64,000 nt of DNA, from assembly GCF_000350225.1 (NCBI RefSeq), contig NW_005179373.1:186001-250000 (forward strand), read 5' to 3'. How positions within the stretch are numbered: position 1 is the first letter of the stretch; each line of letters opens with the position of its first letter. The notes under the pieces are model-generated. The model was not told the DNA's origin, made no database searches, and saw only the letters and a list, made by a program, of their open reading frames with translations. This document shows, piece by piece, positions 33,042 through 43,176 of this stretch. A program made the translations under genes and the position numbers. The DNA comes from Chondrus crispus (taxonomy: Eukaryota > Rhodophyta > Florideophyceae > Gigartinales > Gigartinaceae).

Positions 33042-33689
33042 TTTCGTGCACTACAGCCACAGGTGGCGGCTGTAGGCAGAGCGACGCGCGTTCGGACGCG
33101 TAAGGAAATTCGGGAGACCACCCGGTGGATGACCGGAACCGGGATCCGGGCGCGGCTTGCGCGGTAGGAAAGTAGCAACGTAGTCAGCAATAAAGAGGAT
33201 GAATTAAAGGAAAAACAGAACTAACAGAACGGACAGCACAGTAATTACGTAGCGCTCGCGCGGTTGGGGTCGACGCGCGCGGGGAAGGCAGTTGGGATTC
33301 CAGGGGTGTAGATGGCTCGGTCGGTATGGGCGAGCCAGTACCGAGTCGAGGCTACAACCTGGAATCCAGAAACCAAGGTAAAGGACCCGAGGCTTCGTGC
33401 CTCTTTACTTTGATCATCATCGGGTTGACTATATAGTCCCCGTCGCCGTCATGGCGAAGCTAAATTATACTGTAATTTAGAGTAACTAGAATATAACGGG
33501 TGTAGCCCCGAGGGGACCAAGTGACGGCCCCTATAGACCCGACAGGCGGCAGAGGGCTCACACGTGTCCACCGGTATGGTTCGGCAGAGATACAGGAGTC
33601 CACGTGTACCCGTGGTACACGTGGTGGCGGCGAGCGCGATTTTGGCGAGATTAGAACAGCTGTCCCGGTACCGAGTACAGTGCACTACA
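33042..33689 (-). repeat. 5' LTR of element A
   Basis: 648 bases, nearly identical to 22,323-22,970. The inner edge reads TTTCG where the outer copy has TGTCG. It should drive the minus-strand gag-pol transcript. The TATA-like CTATATAG lies about 33,429-33,436. Confidence 0.95.
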
Positions 33690-33694
33690 ACACC

Positions 33695-35058
33695 GCCGGG
33701 CTGCGCCGAGGGGCGACGAGCGACGGCCTACGGTAATCAGGCCGCTCAATGACCTGTTTACCAAGGCCGTCAACTACAAGACCTACCGCCTGGAACAGCG
33801 TAGCTCGCGCTACGACTCTACAGTAGCGCGGCACATTAACCGTTACCGGAAGAAACTGGACGTGCAGATGAGGTCCCACACGTTCCGTTGTCAAGATCCG
33901 ATTGCGGTATTGGGATTCCTCGCACGCCTCAAGATGGCGTGCGACCACAACGGGATCACCGAGGGAGCCGCCGTGTGGTGCTTCCAATTCTACCTCACTG
34001 GTCAGGCTCACGCCCTACTCCAGTCCCGTCTCAATGGAAACACCATGGCGGTTGACGTGGAGCGGCGCGAACTGCTCAGGACGTACCCGCAGGTTGTCAA
34101 CTTTTTGTTGCGTACCTATGCGACCGATGAGGTAATTTCCGAAGCGGTTGGTGACGTGACCTCCTTCCGTCAAAGTTCGAACATGACGGAGGAGGTCTAC
34201 AGTAACCACCTCTGGGACAAGGCGCTCCGATGCGGTACGGTATTCTCCGACCGGCGGTTGAAGTCCCTATTCGTCGAGGGGTTACTTCCCGCCACGTGCG
34301 CGCAGGTCCACAACTACCTTGCTACGCACCCGGATGTGGATTACCAATCCGTGGCTCGATACGCGCAAGCGATCGGGGAAACCAATCCGGCTTCCCGCCG
34401 GCAGGGGATGTCAGCCATGTCATCCCGGGAGCCGTCCGGAGCGGCCAGAAGATTCGAACGTACCGCCAGGACACGGCCCGTGCTGTCGGTTGAGTCGGCA
34501 TCCGACATCCCGACAGCTCGAGGATCCGTGGCAGAAGAAATCTTGGCCGTGACGGACCACACCGCGACGCCGAGCCCGTTAAGCTCGCCGCCGACGAGTT
34601 ATTACCCGTCGCCGGCAGCCTCGGCATCAGGCGCCGCGGGTCCGCCCGCCAACCCGGGCGATGTGCGCGCAGGACCGTACGGGAGGCAGGGGCAGAACCC
34701 ACGGGTCCTGTTCTTCAGTGGGAGATTCCCCGGACCGCCGCCGTGTCGGTTCTGCCTTGACACTACGCACCGACAAGAGGAGTGTCCCGTCGTTGCCGAT
34801 GCGGGCCTGCAGGCCAAGCTTCTGGAGGCACGAGAGGCCAACTACCAGAAGCTACGCATCCGGCAGGGCCTCCGTCCGGGATCCCCGTTCAACCGCCAGG
34901 GGCCGTCCGCTTGGAGAAACCAGCGTCCGACGGCCCCCGCGGGTGTGAACGTGATAGAAGAGCCGCACCACGGCCCTACTGAAGACCACGTGGTGCAAGC
35001 CGCAGAGGAAACCCGCGAAGACCTGCTGCTCACGGGGGAAGCCGGGGAGGACGCGTAG
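33695..35058 (+). CDS. Element B Gag, C-terminal part (capsid and zinc knuckle)
   Basis: This continues the split gag in frame from 22,322. It opens with RPLNDLFTKAVNYKTYRL, homologous to element C (RPLNDLFKKVMDYRRYRL). The capsid core follows (QDPIAVLGFLARLKMACDHN, VVNFLLRTYATDEVISEAV, SLFVEGLLPATCAQV), then a Ser/Pro-rich stretch and a canonical CCHC zinc knuckle (CRFCLDTTHRQEEC, C-X2-C-X4-H-X4-C). It ends at TAG 35,056-35,058. The pol ATG is at 35,064 in the -1 frame, five bases beyond the stop. That layout would suit termination-reinitiation or frameshifting. Confidence 0.88.
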
Positions 35059-35063
35059 AGGCG

Positions 35064-36392
35064 ATGACGTCTCTCCCCGTGCCAAGCCTCAGGAGCTCAG
35101 GCACCCCCGAACCGGTTGCGCCAGTGGAAGCGCAACCGGGGAACCGAACGGAAATCCGGGCCATCTGCTTCTTCAAGAAGCAGAATTATAAGGTTTCCGC
35201 CACGGTTGGCCAAAAGCAGGCGCTGATGGTCGCCATCACGCCAGTGCTCGACTCAGGAGCCGGCCCGAACCTCATCCATTTGCGGTGTGTCGCCGAGTCA
35301 TGGCGACCGTCGATAAAACCGGTTCGGAGCCCAGCGCTCATTGACGCGTCAAACCGCGCAATGAAAGCTCAAGGAGAGATCTCCTTGTTTGTCCGTATCG
35401 GTGAATTTATAGCGCGCATCCCGTTCTTGGTGGTGACGAGCCTCGCGGTGGACTGTATCCTCGGTACGACCTTTCTCGATCGCCACGTCAAGGCGATCCT
35501 CCCACCGCAACGGAAGGTCGTGTTCCACGACGCGCCACCAGTGGCATTGGTCGGGACAACCCCCTCGAGGCACGACCGCAGGACAGCCTCGAGGAGTGCG
35601 GTGCGACACCTACCGCCGTCGGAAAAACCCGGGCGGAAGCAGGCGGCATTCCCGACCACGACACCGTCACGGAAAATCCGCCTCGTCAAAGGGGTGACAA
35701 TCCCCCCGATGACGCAGGCCCTCGTGAGGGCCGCCACGCCGGTAGGGGGTCTATGCTTTTTGCAGAACTCCCCAAAAACCGAGCACAAGAACCTGACACT
35801 CATGGCCCAGGGGGTCATGGACGTGGTCCCCGAAAACCCGTTCTCGGTAATGCTCAGCAACTTCGGGCACCGCCCGGTGCACATTCCGAAGCATACCGTG
35901 ATCGGCCTGGCCCTAGCGTCGCCCACTCACATCCTGAGCCTTGGCGAGTCGGCCGCGGAAGCGCCCGAAGCTAAGGAAGGGGGAGGGATATTTAATTCCA
36001 ACCTCTCAACCGCAGGGAACGGCGCGGGAGAATCCATCGACAACCGCACGGACAAGGACGTGGCTGAACAAGCCACGCTGCCAAGGGCGCCCCTCGGGGC
36101 GGACGGACCGGATAAACCCGAAGACACCGCCGCCCCTGAGGAGGACCCCAATTCCTGCCGGAAGGACGTCCATATCGGTGCCGAGGACGAGGAAGTGCGC
36201 TCGGAGGTCCTCGAGGTACTGTCCGAATTCAAGGGGATGTGGACCGGCCGGTTGGAAAAAATCGGGGCCACGAAGCACCGGATTGAGCTCAAGCCCGGTG
36301 CTCGCCCGATTTACCAGGCGCCTTACCGCGCCGGACCAACCGCACGGGAAAAGAGAAAACGGAGATCGACGGCATGCTCCCGGCAGGGGTAA
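35064..36392 (+). CDS. Element B Pol, protease and start of RT (frameshifted end)
   Basis: Starts at ATG 35,064. It contains the aspartic protease active site VLDSGAGPNLI and the conserved AIL/FLDRHVKAILP flap-like region. It then leads to the RT entry signature (KHRIELKPGARPIYQAPYRAG). After YRAG the frame runs into unrelated residues and ends at TAA 36,390-36,392. The true continuation (GMLPAGVIEP) is in another frame from about 36,350. A one-base loss or a two-base gain explains this. Elements A and C have no shift here, so it is more likely a mutation than programmed frameshifting. Confidence 0.85.
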   Translation: MTSLPVPSLRSSGTPEPVAPVEAQPGNRTEIRAICFFKKQNYKVSATVGQKQALMVAITPVLDSGAGPNLIHLRCVAESWRPSIKPVRSPALIDASNRAMKAQGEISLFVRIGEFIARIPFLVVTSLAVDCILGTTFLDRHVKAILPPQRKVVFHDAPPVALVGTTPSRHDRRTASRSAVRHLPPSEKPGRKQAAFPTTTPSRKIRLVKGVTIPPMTQALVRAATPVGGLCFLQNSPKTEHKNLTLMAQGVMDVVPENPFSVMLSNFGHRPVHIPKHTVIGLALASPTHILSLGESAAEAPEAKEGGGIFNSNLSTAGNGAGESIDNRTDKDVAEQATLPRAPLGADGPDKPEDTAAPEEDPNSCRKDVHIGAEDEEVRSEVLEVLSEFKGMWTGRLEKIGATKHRIELKPGARPIYQAPYRAGPTAREKRKRRSTACSRQG

Positions 36393-39250
36393 TCGAACCC
36401 GCCACGGCCGAATGGGCAAGCCCCGTGGTATTCGTCCCTAAAAAGGACGGTACCATGCGGTTCTGTGTCGACTACAGAAAGCTCAACGCAGTCACCGTTC
36501 GGGATTCCTATCCGTTGCCGAGGATGGACGAGTGCATCGATTCCCTCGGCGACGCTACTGTCTTTACCACGCTGGATTGCAACAGCGGGTATTGGCAAGT
36601 AGAAATCGCCGAGGAGGACCGCGACAAGACGACGTTTGCGTCGCACTGCGGGTTGTACCGTTTCCTCCGCATGCCGTTCCGTTTGAAGAATGCCCCCGCG
36701 ACATTCCAGCGGGCCGTCGACATTATACTGTCGCGGGTAAAATGGGAAACCGCACTGGTGTACCTGGATGATGTTATCATCTACTCCAAGACCGTAACGG
36801 AACACTTCGCACACGTCCGCGAGGTTCTACGTCTGCTGCGGGATGCGGGTGTGTCGCTGAAGTTGTCAAAGTGCGCTTTCTTTGACACTTCAGTCACCTA
36901 CCTGGGACACGTGATTCGACCAGGTAGGCTGGAGGTCGAGCGCCGCAACGTGGTCGCCATCGAGTGCGCTCGACCACCCCAGAACCAGACGGAATTGCGG
37001 TCCTTTTTAGGGATGTGCAATGTCTACCGTCGGTTCGTGAAGGGCTTCGCAAAAATAGCCGCACCGTTAAATCGAAAGACGGGGAAAAATCAAACGTTCG
37101 AGTTCGAGGTACTCACCGATGAGGAAAACGAGGCGTTCGTGGAGCTCAAGAAACGCCTCGTGTCGCCACCGATTCTCGCGTTACCCCGTCACGGAAAGAA
37201 GTATACCCTGGATACGGACGCTTGCGCGTACCAGGTCGGCTGCGCCCTGCTACAGGAGCAGCCGAACGGAGACCGCCTACCGATCGGGTATTGGAGCCGC
37301 GCCCTCACGGACGCGGAGAAGAACTATACAACTATCGAGAAGGAATGCCTCGCTGTCGTCTGGAGTATACTCGCGCTTCGACCATATCTGTATGGGAACA
37401 CGTTCGACCTCCGTACGGATCATGAGGCCCTCCGATGGGTCCTCAACCTGGCGGATAGCTCCGGCCGGCTAGCGCGCTGGCGTCTCCGCCTAGCCGAGTA
37501 CGACTACGACGTACAGTACCGGCCGGGTATCAAGCATCAACTCGCAGATGGCGTATCACGCCTCCGAGTTGAGGGCGCAAATTCCGAACCGGTCGACGAC
37601 GAGGTCCCGTGTTTCGCGGTACAATGGCGAGAGGAGGAGCATAACCCCCGCCAAGGTACCGTACACTGGGAGACCCCCGTCGACCCGGGGAGAGCTGAGC
37701 ACGCGTTCGCGGTTATACCCGAAGAACGCGACGTCTCATCCGTAACGGTGGAAGAGTTCCTTCGAGAACAGGCCGAGGACCCCTTCTGTAGGGCGGCCGC
37801 CGAGACCGTGGGGAATCCGGACTCGCGCTACGACGTTGACCGATACGGGTTCGTCGTCCGCAAGTCCCCCCTCGATGGGACCCTGCAGCGGGTTGTACCG
37901 AAACGGCTCAGGGCGAAGATATTGTACCTCGCCCATCATCCCCGCCTGGCAGGACACCCGGGCGGTACGAGGATGTATTATACCCTCCGGCGGGAATATT
38001 ATTGGCCTCATATGGCCAACGACGCCTTCAGTACCGTACGTAATTGCGTCTCGTGCGCCGCCACCCGGGGAACCCTGGTGCGGCATCAGAAGGACCTCAA
38101 GCTATTCCCAGGGGCAGGGCCGCTGGATTTCGTCGTCATGGACCTGCTGGGTCCTTTACCGAAGACGGCGCACGGGAATCGCGACGTGCTCGTCATGACC
38201 GACCGGTTTACGAAGCTGACGCGCATCATCCCGTTACGGACAATCACCGCATCGGTTGTGGCAAACGCCTTCCTGGACAATTGGGTCTACGTATACGGCG
38301 CACCTCGTTACGTGCTAACCGATAACGGACCACAATTTGCCGCCAAGTTCTTCGACTCGGTGTGCGCCTTGCTGGGGGTGAGGCACTACCTGACTACCGC
38401 CTATCACCCCCAGACAAATGGGCAAACCGAACGGTTCAACCGCACCCTGGTGCAGCGCCTCGGACACTATGTCGAGGAGCATCAGAGGGACTGGGACGAG
38501 TACATCCAGCCCCTGACCTTCCCGTATAACACGCAGGTCCACCGGTCAACGGAGACAACTCCGTTTGACCTGGTGCTGACGCGACCACCGGCCGGATTGG
38601 CACTGCCCGGTACTGTACCGCAGGACGCCGGATCCCACACGGAAGACCCTCGGACCCCGGTACAGTACAAGCGCACGACGTTGCGGAAGCTCCGGGATGC
38701 CCTCGAGCGCATGCCGGTGAAACTATCCGCGGCGCAGAGGAGGTACAAAGCCGACTTCGATAAGAAGGTGCGCTTCCGTCCGGTCATCGCGGTGGGAGAC
38801 TTTGTCTACGTGGACCGTCCACCGCGGCCGTTGACGAGCGCCGAGCGGGGAGACCTGCCAAGCGACGGAGGAGGACCCTCCGTCAAGCTCTTACCGAAAA
38901 CGGAAGGCCCGTTTCGGGTCCGATCCGCCACGGAGGCCACAGTGGTCGTCGACCAAGACGGGGTCTCGAACTGCGTGAGCATCGATCGGGTAACCAAGAT
39001 GCCGCGGGGACCCCGCGACCCTACTGTGGCCGCACCGACGATGGACCCGCCAGCGGGAACACCCGAACCGCCAGTCGAGTACGTGGTGGACCACTTGGTC
39101 GCCCACCGGGAGATCCGCAGCGGCGGCCAGTACAAGGTCCGCTGGTATGGTTTTACCCCAGCGGACGATACCTGGGAACCCGCCGAAGGCCTCCCGCAAC
39201 CCTTCATTGACCGCTTCTGGCGCGCGCGGGCAACCGCGCGCCACCGCTAA
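36374..39250 (+). CDS. Element B Pol: RT, RNase H, integrase, chromodomain (958 aa)
   Basis: Reverse transcriptase: VDYRKLNAVTVRDSYPLPRM, TTLDCNSGYWQV, catalytic VYLDDVIIYSK. The normally invariant PFGLKNAP reads PFRLKNAP. RNase H: TLDTDACAYQVG, TIEKECLAVVW, DHEALRWVLN. Integrase: zinc finger HHPRLAGHP with CVSCAATR, and core residues in VVMDLLGPLP, LTDNGPQF and NGQTERFNRTL. The C-terminus is a chromodomain (YVVDHLVAHREI, KVRWYGFTPADDTWEPAEGL) followed by a basic tail. Apart from the frameshift upstream and the Gly-to-Arg change, the protein is intact. The length is typical of a chromovirus. Confidence 0.93.
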   Translation: MLPAGVIEPATAEWASPVVFVPKKDGTMRFCVDYRKLNAVTVRDSYPLPRMDECIDSLGDATVFTTLDCNSGYWQVEIAEEDRDKTTFASHCGLYRFLRMPFRLKNAPATFQRAVDIILSRVKWETALVYLDDVIIYSKTVTEHFAHVREVLRLLRDAGVSLKLSKCAFFDTSVTYLGHVIRPGRLEVERRNVVAIECARPPQNQTELRSFLGMCNVYRRFVKGFAKIAAPLNRKTGKNQTFEFEVLTDEENEAFVELKKRLVSPPILALPRHGKKYTLDTDACAYQVGCALLQEQPNGDRLPIGYWSRALTDAEKNYTTIEKECLAVVWSILALRPYLYGNTFDLRTDHEALRWVLNLADSSGRLARWRLRLAEYDYDVQYRPGIKHQLADGVSRLRVEGANSEPVDDEVPCFAVQWREEEHNPRQGTVHWETPVDPGRAEHAFAVIPEERDVSSVTVEEFLREQAEDPFCRAAAETVGNPDSRYDVDRYGFVVRKSPLDGTLQRVVPKRLRAKILYLAHHPRLAGHPGGTRMYYTLRREYYWPHMANDAFSTVRNCVSCAATRGTLVRHQKDLKLFPGAGPLDFVVMDLLGPLPKTAHGNRDVLVMTDRFTKLTRIIPLRTITASVVANAFLDNWVYVYGAPRYVLTDNGPQFAAKFFDSVCALLGVRHYLTTAYHPQTNGQTERFNRTLVQRLGHYVEEHQRDWDEYIQPLTFPYNTQVHRSTETTPFDLVLTRPPAGLALPGTVPQDAGSHTEDPRTPVQYKRTTLRKLRDALERMPVKLSAAQRRYKADFDKKVRFRPVIAVGDFVYVDRPPRPLTSAERGDLPSDGGGPSVKLLPKTEGPFRVRSATEATVVVDQDGVSNCVSIDRVTKMPRGPRDPTVAAPTMDPPAGTPEPPVEYVVDHLVAHREIRSGGQYKVRWYGFTPADDTWEPAEGLPQPFIDRFWRARATARHR

Positions 39251-42200
39251 AACCGCACCGGACAGACCCGGCGCGGATGGAATGGACCCGCCGGCGGGGC
39301 CGACTCGACGCGGCGATGGCCAAGGAAACCCTCGAGCGGGCTACGTCTCACTCCCCTCGGGGTGGATAAAATTGTAGCCCTCTTCCGAGCCCGGGTTAGC
39401 ACACGGGGGACAAGACCGAACGGGGGGGGGGTACCGACGCGGAAATACTGTCAAGGCGAGCCCTCGTTGGCGGCTCAAGAGCGGGGTAAACCGCGACCGA
39501 ATTGGTAGCAGAGCCAGGAAGTGGGTGTGTGTGGCCCTCAGAGCACGGGCGGCGGTTTCAAATACGACCGATTTTGGGGAGCGCCCAATCGGAGCTCGTC
39601 AAACCGCCGAGAAGCCACCCGCCGCAAAGAAAAAGCAGGCAGAAATTACTAAGGAAAAGGCCGATTTCCAAGCTGAATCGCTGGTGGGGATACCCCCAGG
39701 GTGGCGCGGAGGGGGACGTGCTACAGGCAGCCCATAACCGCTTACTCACTACCGCATGGTGCGCGGGCAACCGCGCGCAACCATTGCCCCGTGCCGGATT
39801 AACCCGGCGCGGAAGGGCCCTAGACGGCAAGGAGGCAACTCCAGTCGCCGGCTTTTAATTAAGCCCGAAAGGGGGCTACGTTTTTCCTCCCAGAAGGGTG
39901 GGAAAAAATTGTAGCTCCCTCCCGTTAACGGCATTGTACTCCCCAGGTCTGCCCGCGTCCGGAGGTCCCAAGACGGAAAACCGACTTTGGGAAGGCACAG
40001 GCGGATTTGGAAACAGGAACTGTAAAACGCTGTTTCTGCTCGTTTTTTACAGTTTCCTTTCGTTTCCAAATCGCGCCTCCGCGGAAAGTGGCAGCCGCAG
40101 GACTTACCGACCGGTTTTGGACGAACGGCAGAGCGTACCGCCGCGGGGAGCTCCCCGGTGACCGCACGGACATGCTGGCTGTCACACACTCCGTTGTCTC
40201 GCGGGTGAAAGAGCGCCGTTTTTGGAAAAACGGCCAGCCCTCCGGGGCTGGGGGAAAAAACACTTCCGCGCGACCGGCTAGGCCTTGCCCAGCGCAAGCG
40301 GAAGCCGCATAACGACATTGGTTGGCCATTCCGTACGGTTTGGGTGACGCGGGCTGCTCCGCTGCCCCTGCAGACCCGAATTTCCGCCCGGTCCTTCACG
40401 AGGACACAGTACCGGAAAAAGGGCTACGTTTTTCCCGGTAGCAAATAGGGAAAAAACTGTGGCCCCATTTCGAGAACGGATTCGTCTTTCTGAGGTCGTT
40501 GCCGACCCGGGGGTGTCAAAACATGGAAGACCCATTTGGAAACCAGAACGGTTTCTATTCGTTTCCTGCAGTTTCTTCCAGTTCCAAACCAGAGTCACTG
40601 GGAAGTGGTCTACCGAGCGGTTCTTGCCTACCTTTCGGATGGCAGAGGCGCGTAGCCCACCAGGAGGGCGCGCGACGTACCGTGACGGACTGTGCAGTGA
40701 CGCCTCCGCAAATTTATGGAGGAAAACTAAGAGGAGATCTTGGAAAAACGGCCAGCCCTTCGGGCGTGAAGTCGAAAGTGGGGATTTCTCCCGCTGTTTA
40801 CGCGCGGCTGTACCCCTGGCATGAGGCGAAAACCGCCCCACGGGGGTAGCCGGCAAACCGTACGGTCATGGGTGAAGCAGGCCACCCTACAGTACCCCCG
40901 GGACTGAGTTCTCTCTCAGTCGCCCGAGGGACTACTGTATGCAGTCAGGGCCAACAAGTTGCCCGCCATGAGGATGGGGAAAAATTGTAGCCCCCTCTCG
41001 AGGACGGCACCGCCCACAAGGTACCAGCCCGGGCATCGGGGTACCGGCGCCGTCAAACCGTCAAGGATAAACTCCCTGTGGGGAGCCCAGGAGCGGTGTG
41101 AACCGCAACCAAACGGGGTACAGACCCCGGATCCGCGCATGTGTGGCCCTCAGCGCCCGTGCGGCGGTTTAAAAACACCGATTTTGGGGAGCACCCAATG
41201 GGAGCTCGTCAAAAAAGCAAAACGGCACCCGCCGCACGGAAAATTCAGGCACGTTTTACTAAGAAAAACGCCGATTTTACCGCAAACCGTCGGTGGGGAT
41301 GGGCATCTCGTGCTGCGCAGGGACGGGAAACCACCTCCACAGGACCGCGCCGCACCCACTGGGAGGTCATCCACGTCGGCCCGCGCGGTCGGAGGGGCAC
41401 CGAGACCGACAGGAAAAATTCGGGGAGACCCGTGGGAGCCAGGAGAAGAAGAAGAGAAGACAAATTACTGTAACGGAGGGGGTTTCGGGTCGCTACCCTC
41501 ACCGCCCCGGTCGACCTTAATCGCGGTGCTGAGGCTTGGCAGAGGGTTGAGACCCCGCGAGCGACGCGGCCACAGGGTCGGTCTCAACCGCACGAAAGGA
41601 CTGTATCCTCGGACCCTGTGAGGGTGGCCGACGTTCGGGATTGGCCGCCATGCGGGAGCGTTTCCGCAACCACCGCATGATCCGTACGGAAACACCGTTG
41701 CCCAGAAAGCCCCCGGTTATCCGCTTGTGGGAGATAATCTCCCGGCCTCGTCACTGAGCCTCCCACGGGGCTTTAAGTACCGACGGGCGGAGCAAGCCGG
41801 AGCCCCCATATATAAAAAAATATATATGGGAGGACGGCAGGGCCCGGGAGAGAAGGATACGCGGGGCCGACGAGAGGACACGAAGGAGAAAGGAAGCACA
41901 CCGTTTGTCGGCAGAGGGCCACGCTCAAGGGCCGGGAAAGCCGTATATCGGTTATGCGCCCGCGCCAGCTCCCAGGTACCTCGCTGGCTCATCCAGGTTG
42001 GGAGGCCGCGTTTCCGCGGCCGTCTCGTCAACCCGGGGACAGGGGACCGGAATGGACGTACCGCGGGTGGACCTTGGCTCCGCCGGAGCGCCGACAGCGT
42101 TGTTAATCTCGCCAGCGCCCCTCCTCCGCGCGGTTCGGAATATGACCGCCGCCGCGGGAAGGGATGCGGGTTTGAAGACTCCAGGGAGGTAACCGCTGTA

Positions 42201-42316
42201 CGGCCGCGTCTCCGCGGCCGCCCTGGTCTCCGTACTGGGTGGAAGGGCAGTCACAGCCGGCACAGGGGTTTTAGTCTACCGCGACGGGGACGTGTTGCGA
42301 AGTAAGGAAGGGGGTC
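39251..42316. repeat. Tandem hairpin-bearing non-coding modules of element B
   Basis: About 3 kb between pol and the 3' LTR has no credible gene. It is built of roughly 540-base modules. Each has a GGGCTACGTTTTTCC...GGAAAAAATTGTAGCCC hairpin, at about 39,338-39,380, 39,872-39,919, 40,421-40,465 and 40,948-40,995. Two modules carry a second long foldback centred on TTTGGAAAC/GTTTCCAAA (about 40,000-40,072 and 40,528-40,590). A separate block (GATTTTGGGGAGC.CCCAAT.GGAGCTCGTCAAA) occurs near 39,570 and 41,188, and a relative occurs in element C near 56,549. GGCCGCG.TTCCGCGGCC hairpins lie near 42,003 and 42,201. A long ATATAT palindrome lies at about 41,806-41,832. Confidence 0.75.
42303..42316 (+). 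other. Polypurine tract of element B
   Basis: The purine run TAAGGAAGGGGG directly before the 3' LTR is the expected plus-strand primer. The 3' LTR starts at TGTAG, 42,317. Confidence 0.7.
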
Positions 42317-42892
42317 TGTAGTACAATTGCGCGGAGGCGACGGCGCCATCGCTGCTGCCCCGGCGGACAGTGATCTCGGGTGTAAGCGCCAGCACAACCG
42401 TAAGGAGTTGTATTTACAGCTGGTGGCCGGTGCAGAGAACAGTAATACTCCACCGGCTACACGTATGTGATCCGTACGGTCATAAGTAGTAATTAGTAGT
42501 TAATGGCACAAATTTATTAATTGTGTACAGTAGCTGGTATACAGTAAGTAACAGCTACTGTAGCGGGACAGGTGTCCTGGCGTCCCACTTAAGGGTTAAG
42601 ACCGGGGGCACCTGCCCGTCACAGTAAAGAGGAGGCAGACTCGCCTCCCTTCCCTTTACGGCTAAGTGCTAACACCGTTCCGGTTTTCCTTTAGCTCGGG
42701 CTTCTAACCCGTGACCGGCCGTCCGGGTATAACACCACCGACCGGCTGCGCGTCACCGGCCACGTGAGCCTTCCCTCTTTTCGAGTCTATCCGTACGGTT
42801 TTTATCCGCGCGTGGGTAACCCAGCGTCGCGTGCTCCCTCACCTCTAACCCCCCTCGTTCCGAGTGGTCGGGACGAAGGTAGTTATACCACA
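42317..42892 (+). repeat. 3' LTR of element B
   Basis: 576 bases, matching 20,527-21,105 apart from small differences. Followed by target duplication AAGAG (42,893-42,897). Confidence 0.95.
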
Positions 42893-43176
42893 AAGAGCAC
42901 AACGACAGAAGCAATATCAACGGGACACGTGGCCTCTGCGCTACTTCACAACGGTCTGTGGTGCTGTGCGGCATGAAGCAACACATGAACTTCTTCTTGC
43001 AGAATAACCATCCTGCTTTGAAGTGATCGCTTCTCTCGTGCTAAAGGTAAACACCGGATCTTGAGGGGTGAAGCCCCGCACTGCGAGCCAGACGCCGGCC
43101 AAACCGCTGGTCATGTTTTGGAAAGGCGTGAAACGAAAACATTCTTAGAGGTAGAAGTAAAATCGCTTCGTACTTG

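Larger units (their letters stand above)
22323..33689 (-). mobile_element. Ty3/gypsy chromovirus A, nested in gag of B
   Basis: An 11,367-bp LTR retrotransposon on the minus strand, with 648-bp LTRs (22,323-22,970 and 33,042-33,689) that differ at about seven positions by eye. The target duplication ACACC lies at 22,318-22,322 and 33,690-33,694. Gene order on the minus strand is gag (32,906-30,826), then pol with chromodomain (30,691-25,874). A separate gene lies on the plus strand (23,272-24,864) between pol and the 3' LTR. Pol has three in-frame stops and gag has a frame change, so this copy cannot move alone, although its LTRs are young. Confidence 0.95.
20527..42892 (+). mobile_element. 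Ty3/gypsy chromovirus B, host of nested element A
   Basis: This is a complete LTR retrotransposon. Its LTRs run TGTAGTACAATTG...TTATACCACA (20,527-21,105 and 42,317-42,892). The 5-bp target duplication AAGAG lies at 20,522-20,526 and 42,893-42,897. It contains gag, then protease, reverse transcriptase, RNase H, integrase and chromodomain. An 11.4-kb element (A) interrupts gag; without it B is about 11 kb. B is unusual in having about 3 kb of non-coding tandem modules between pol and the 3' LTR, where A and C carry an antisense gene. The pol frame is shifted near 36,360 and the reverse transcriptase PFGL motif reads PFRL, so the copy is probably dead. Confidence 0.95.

Noticed and set aside
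39749-40399. Minus-strand frame in element B as an ORF3 homologue
   Set aside because: It shares none of the ORF3 motifs, its residues look like back-translation of repeats, and it spans the hairpin modules.
41727-42305. 192-codon plus-strand frame near the 3' end of element B
   Set aside because: It is Arg/Gly-rich noise spanning two palindromes, with no relative in A or C.
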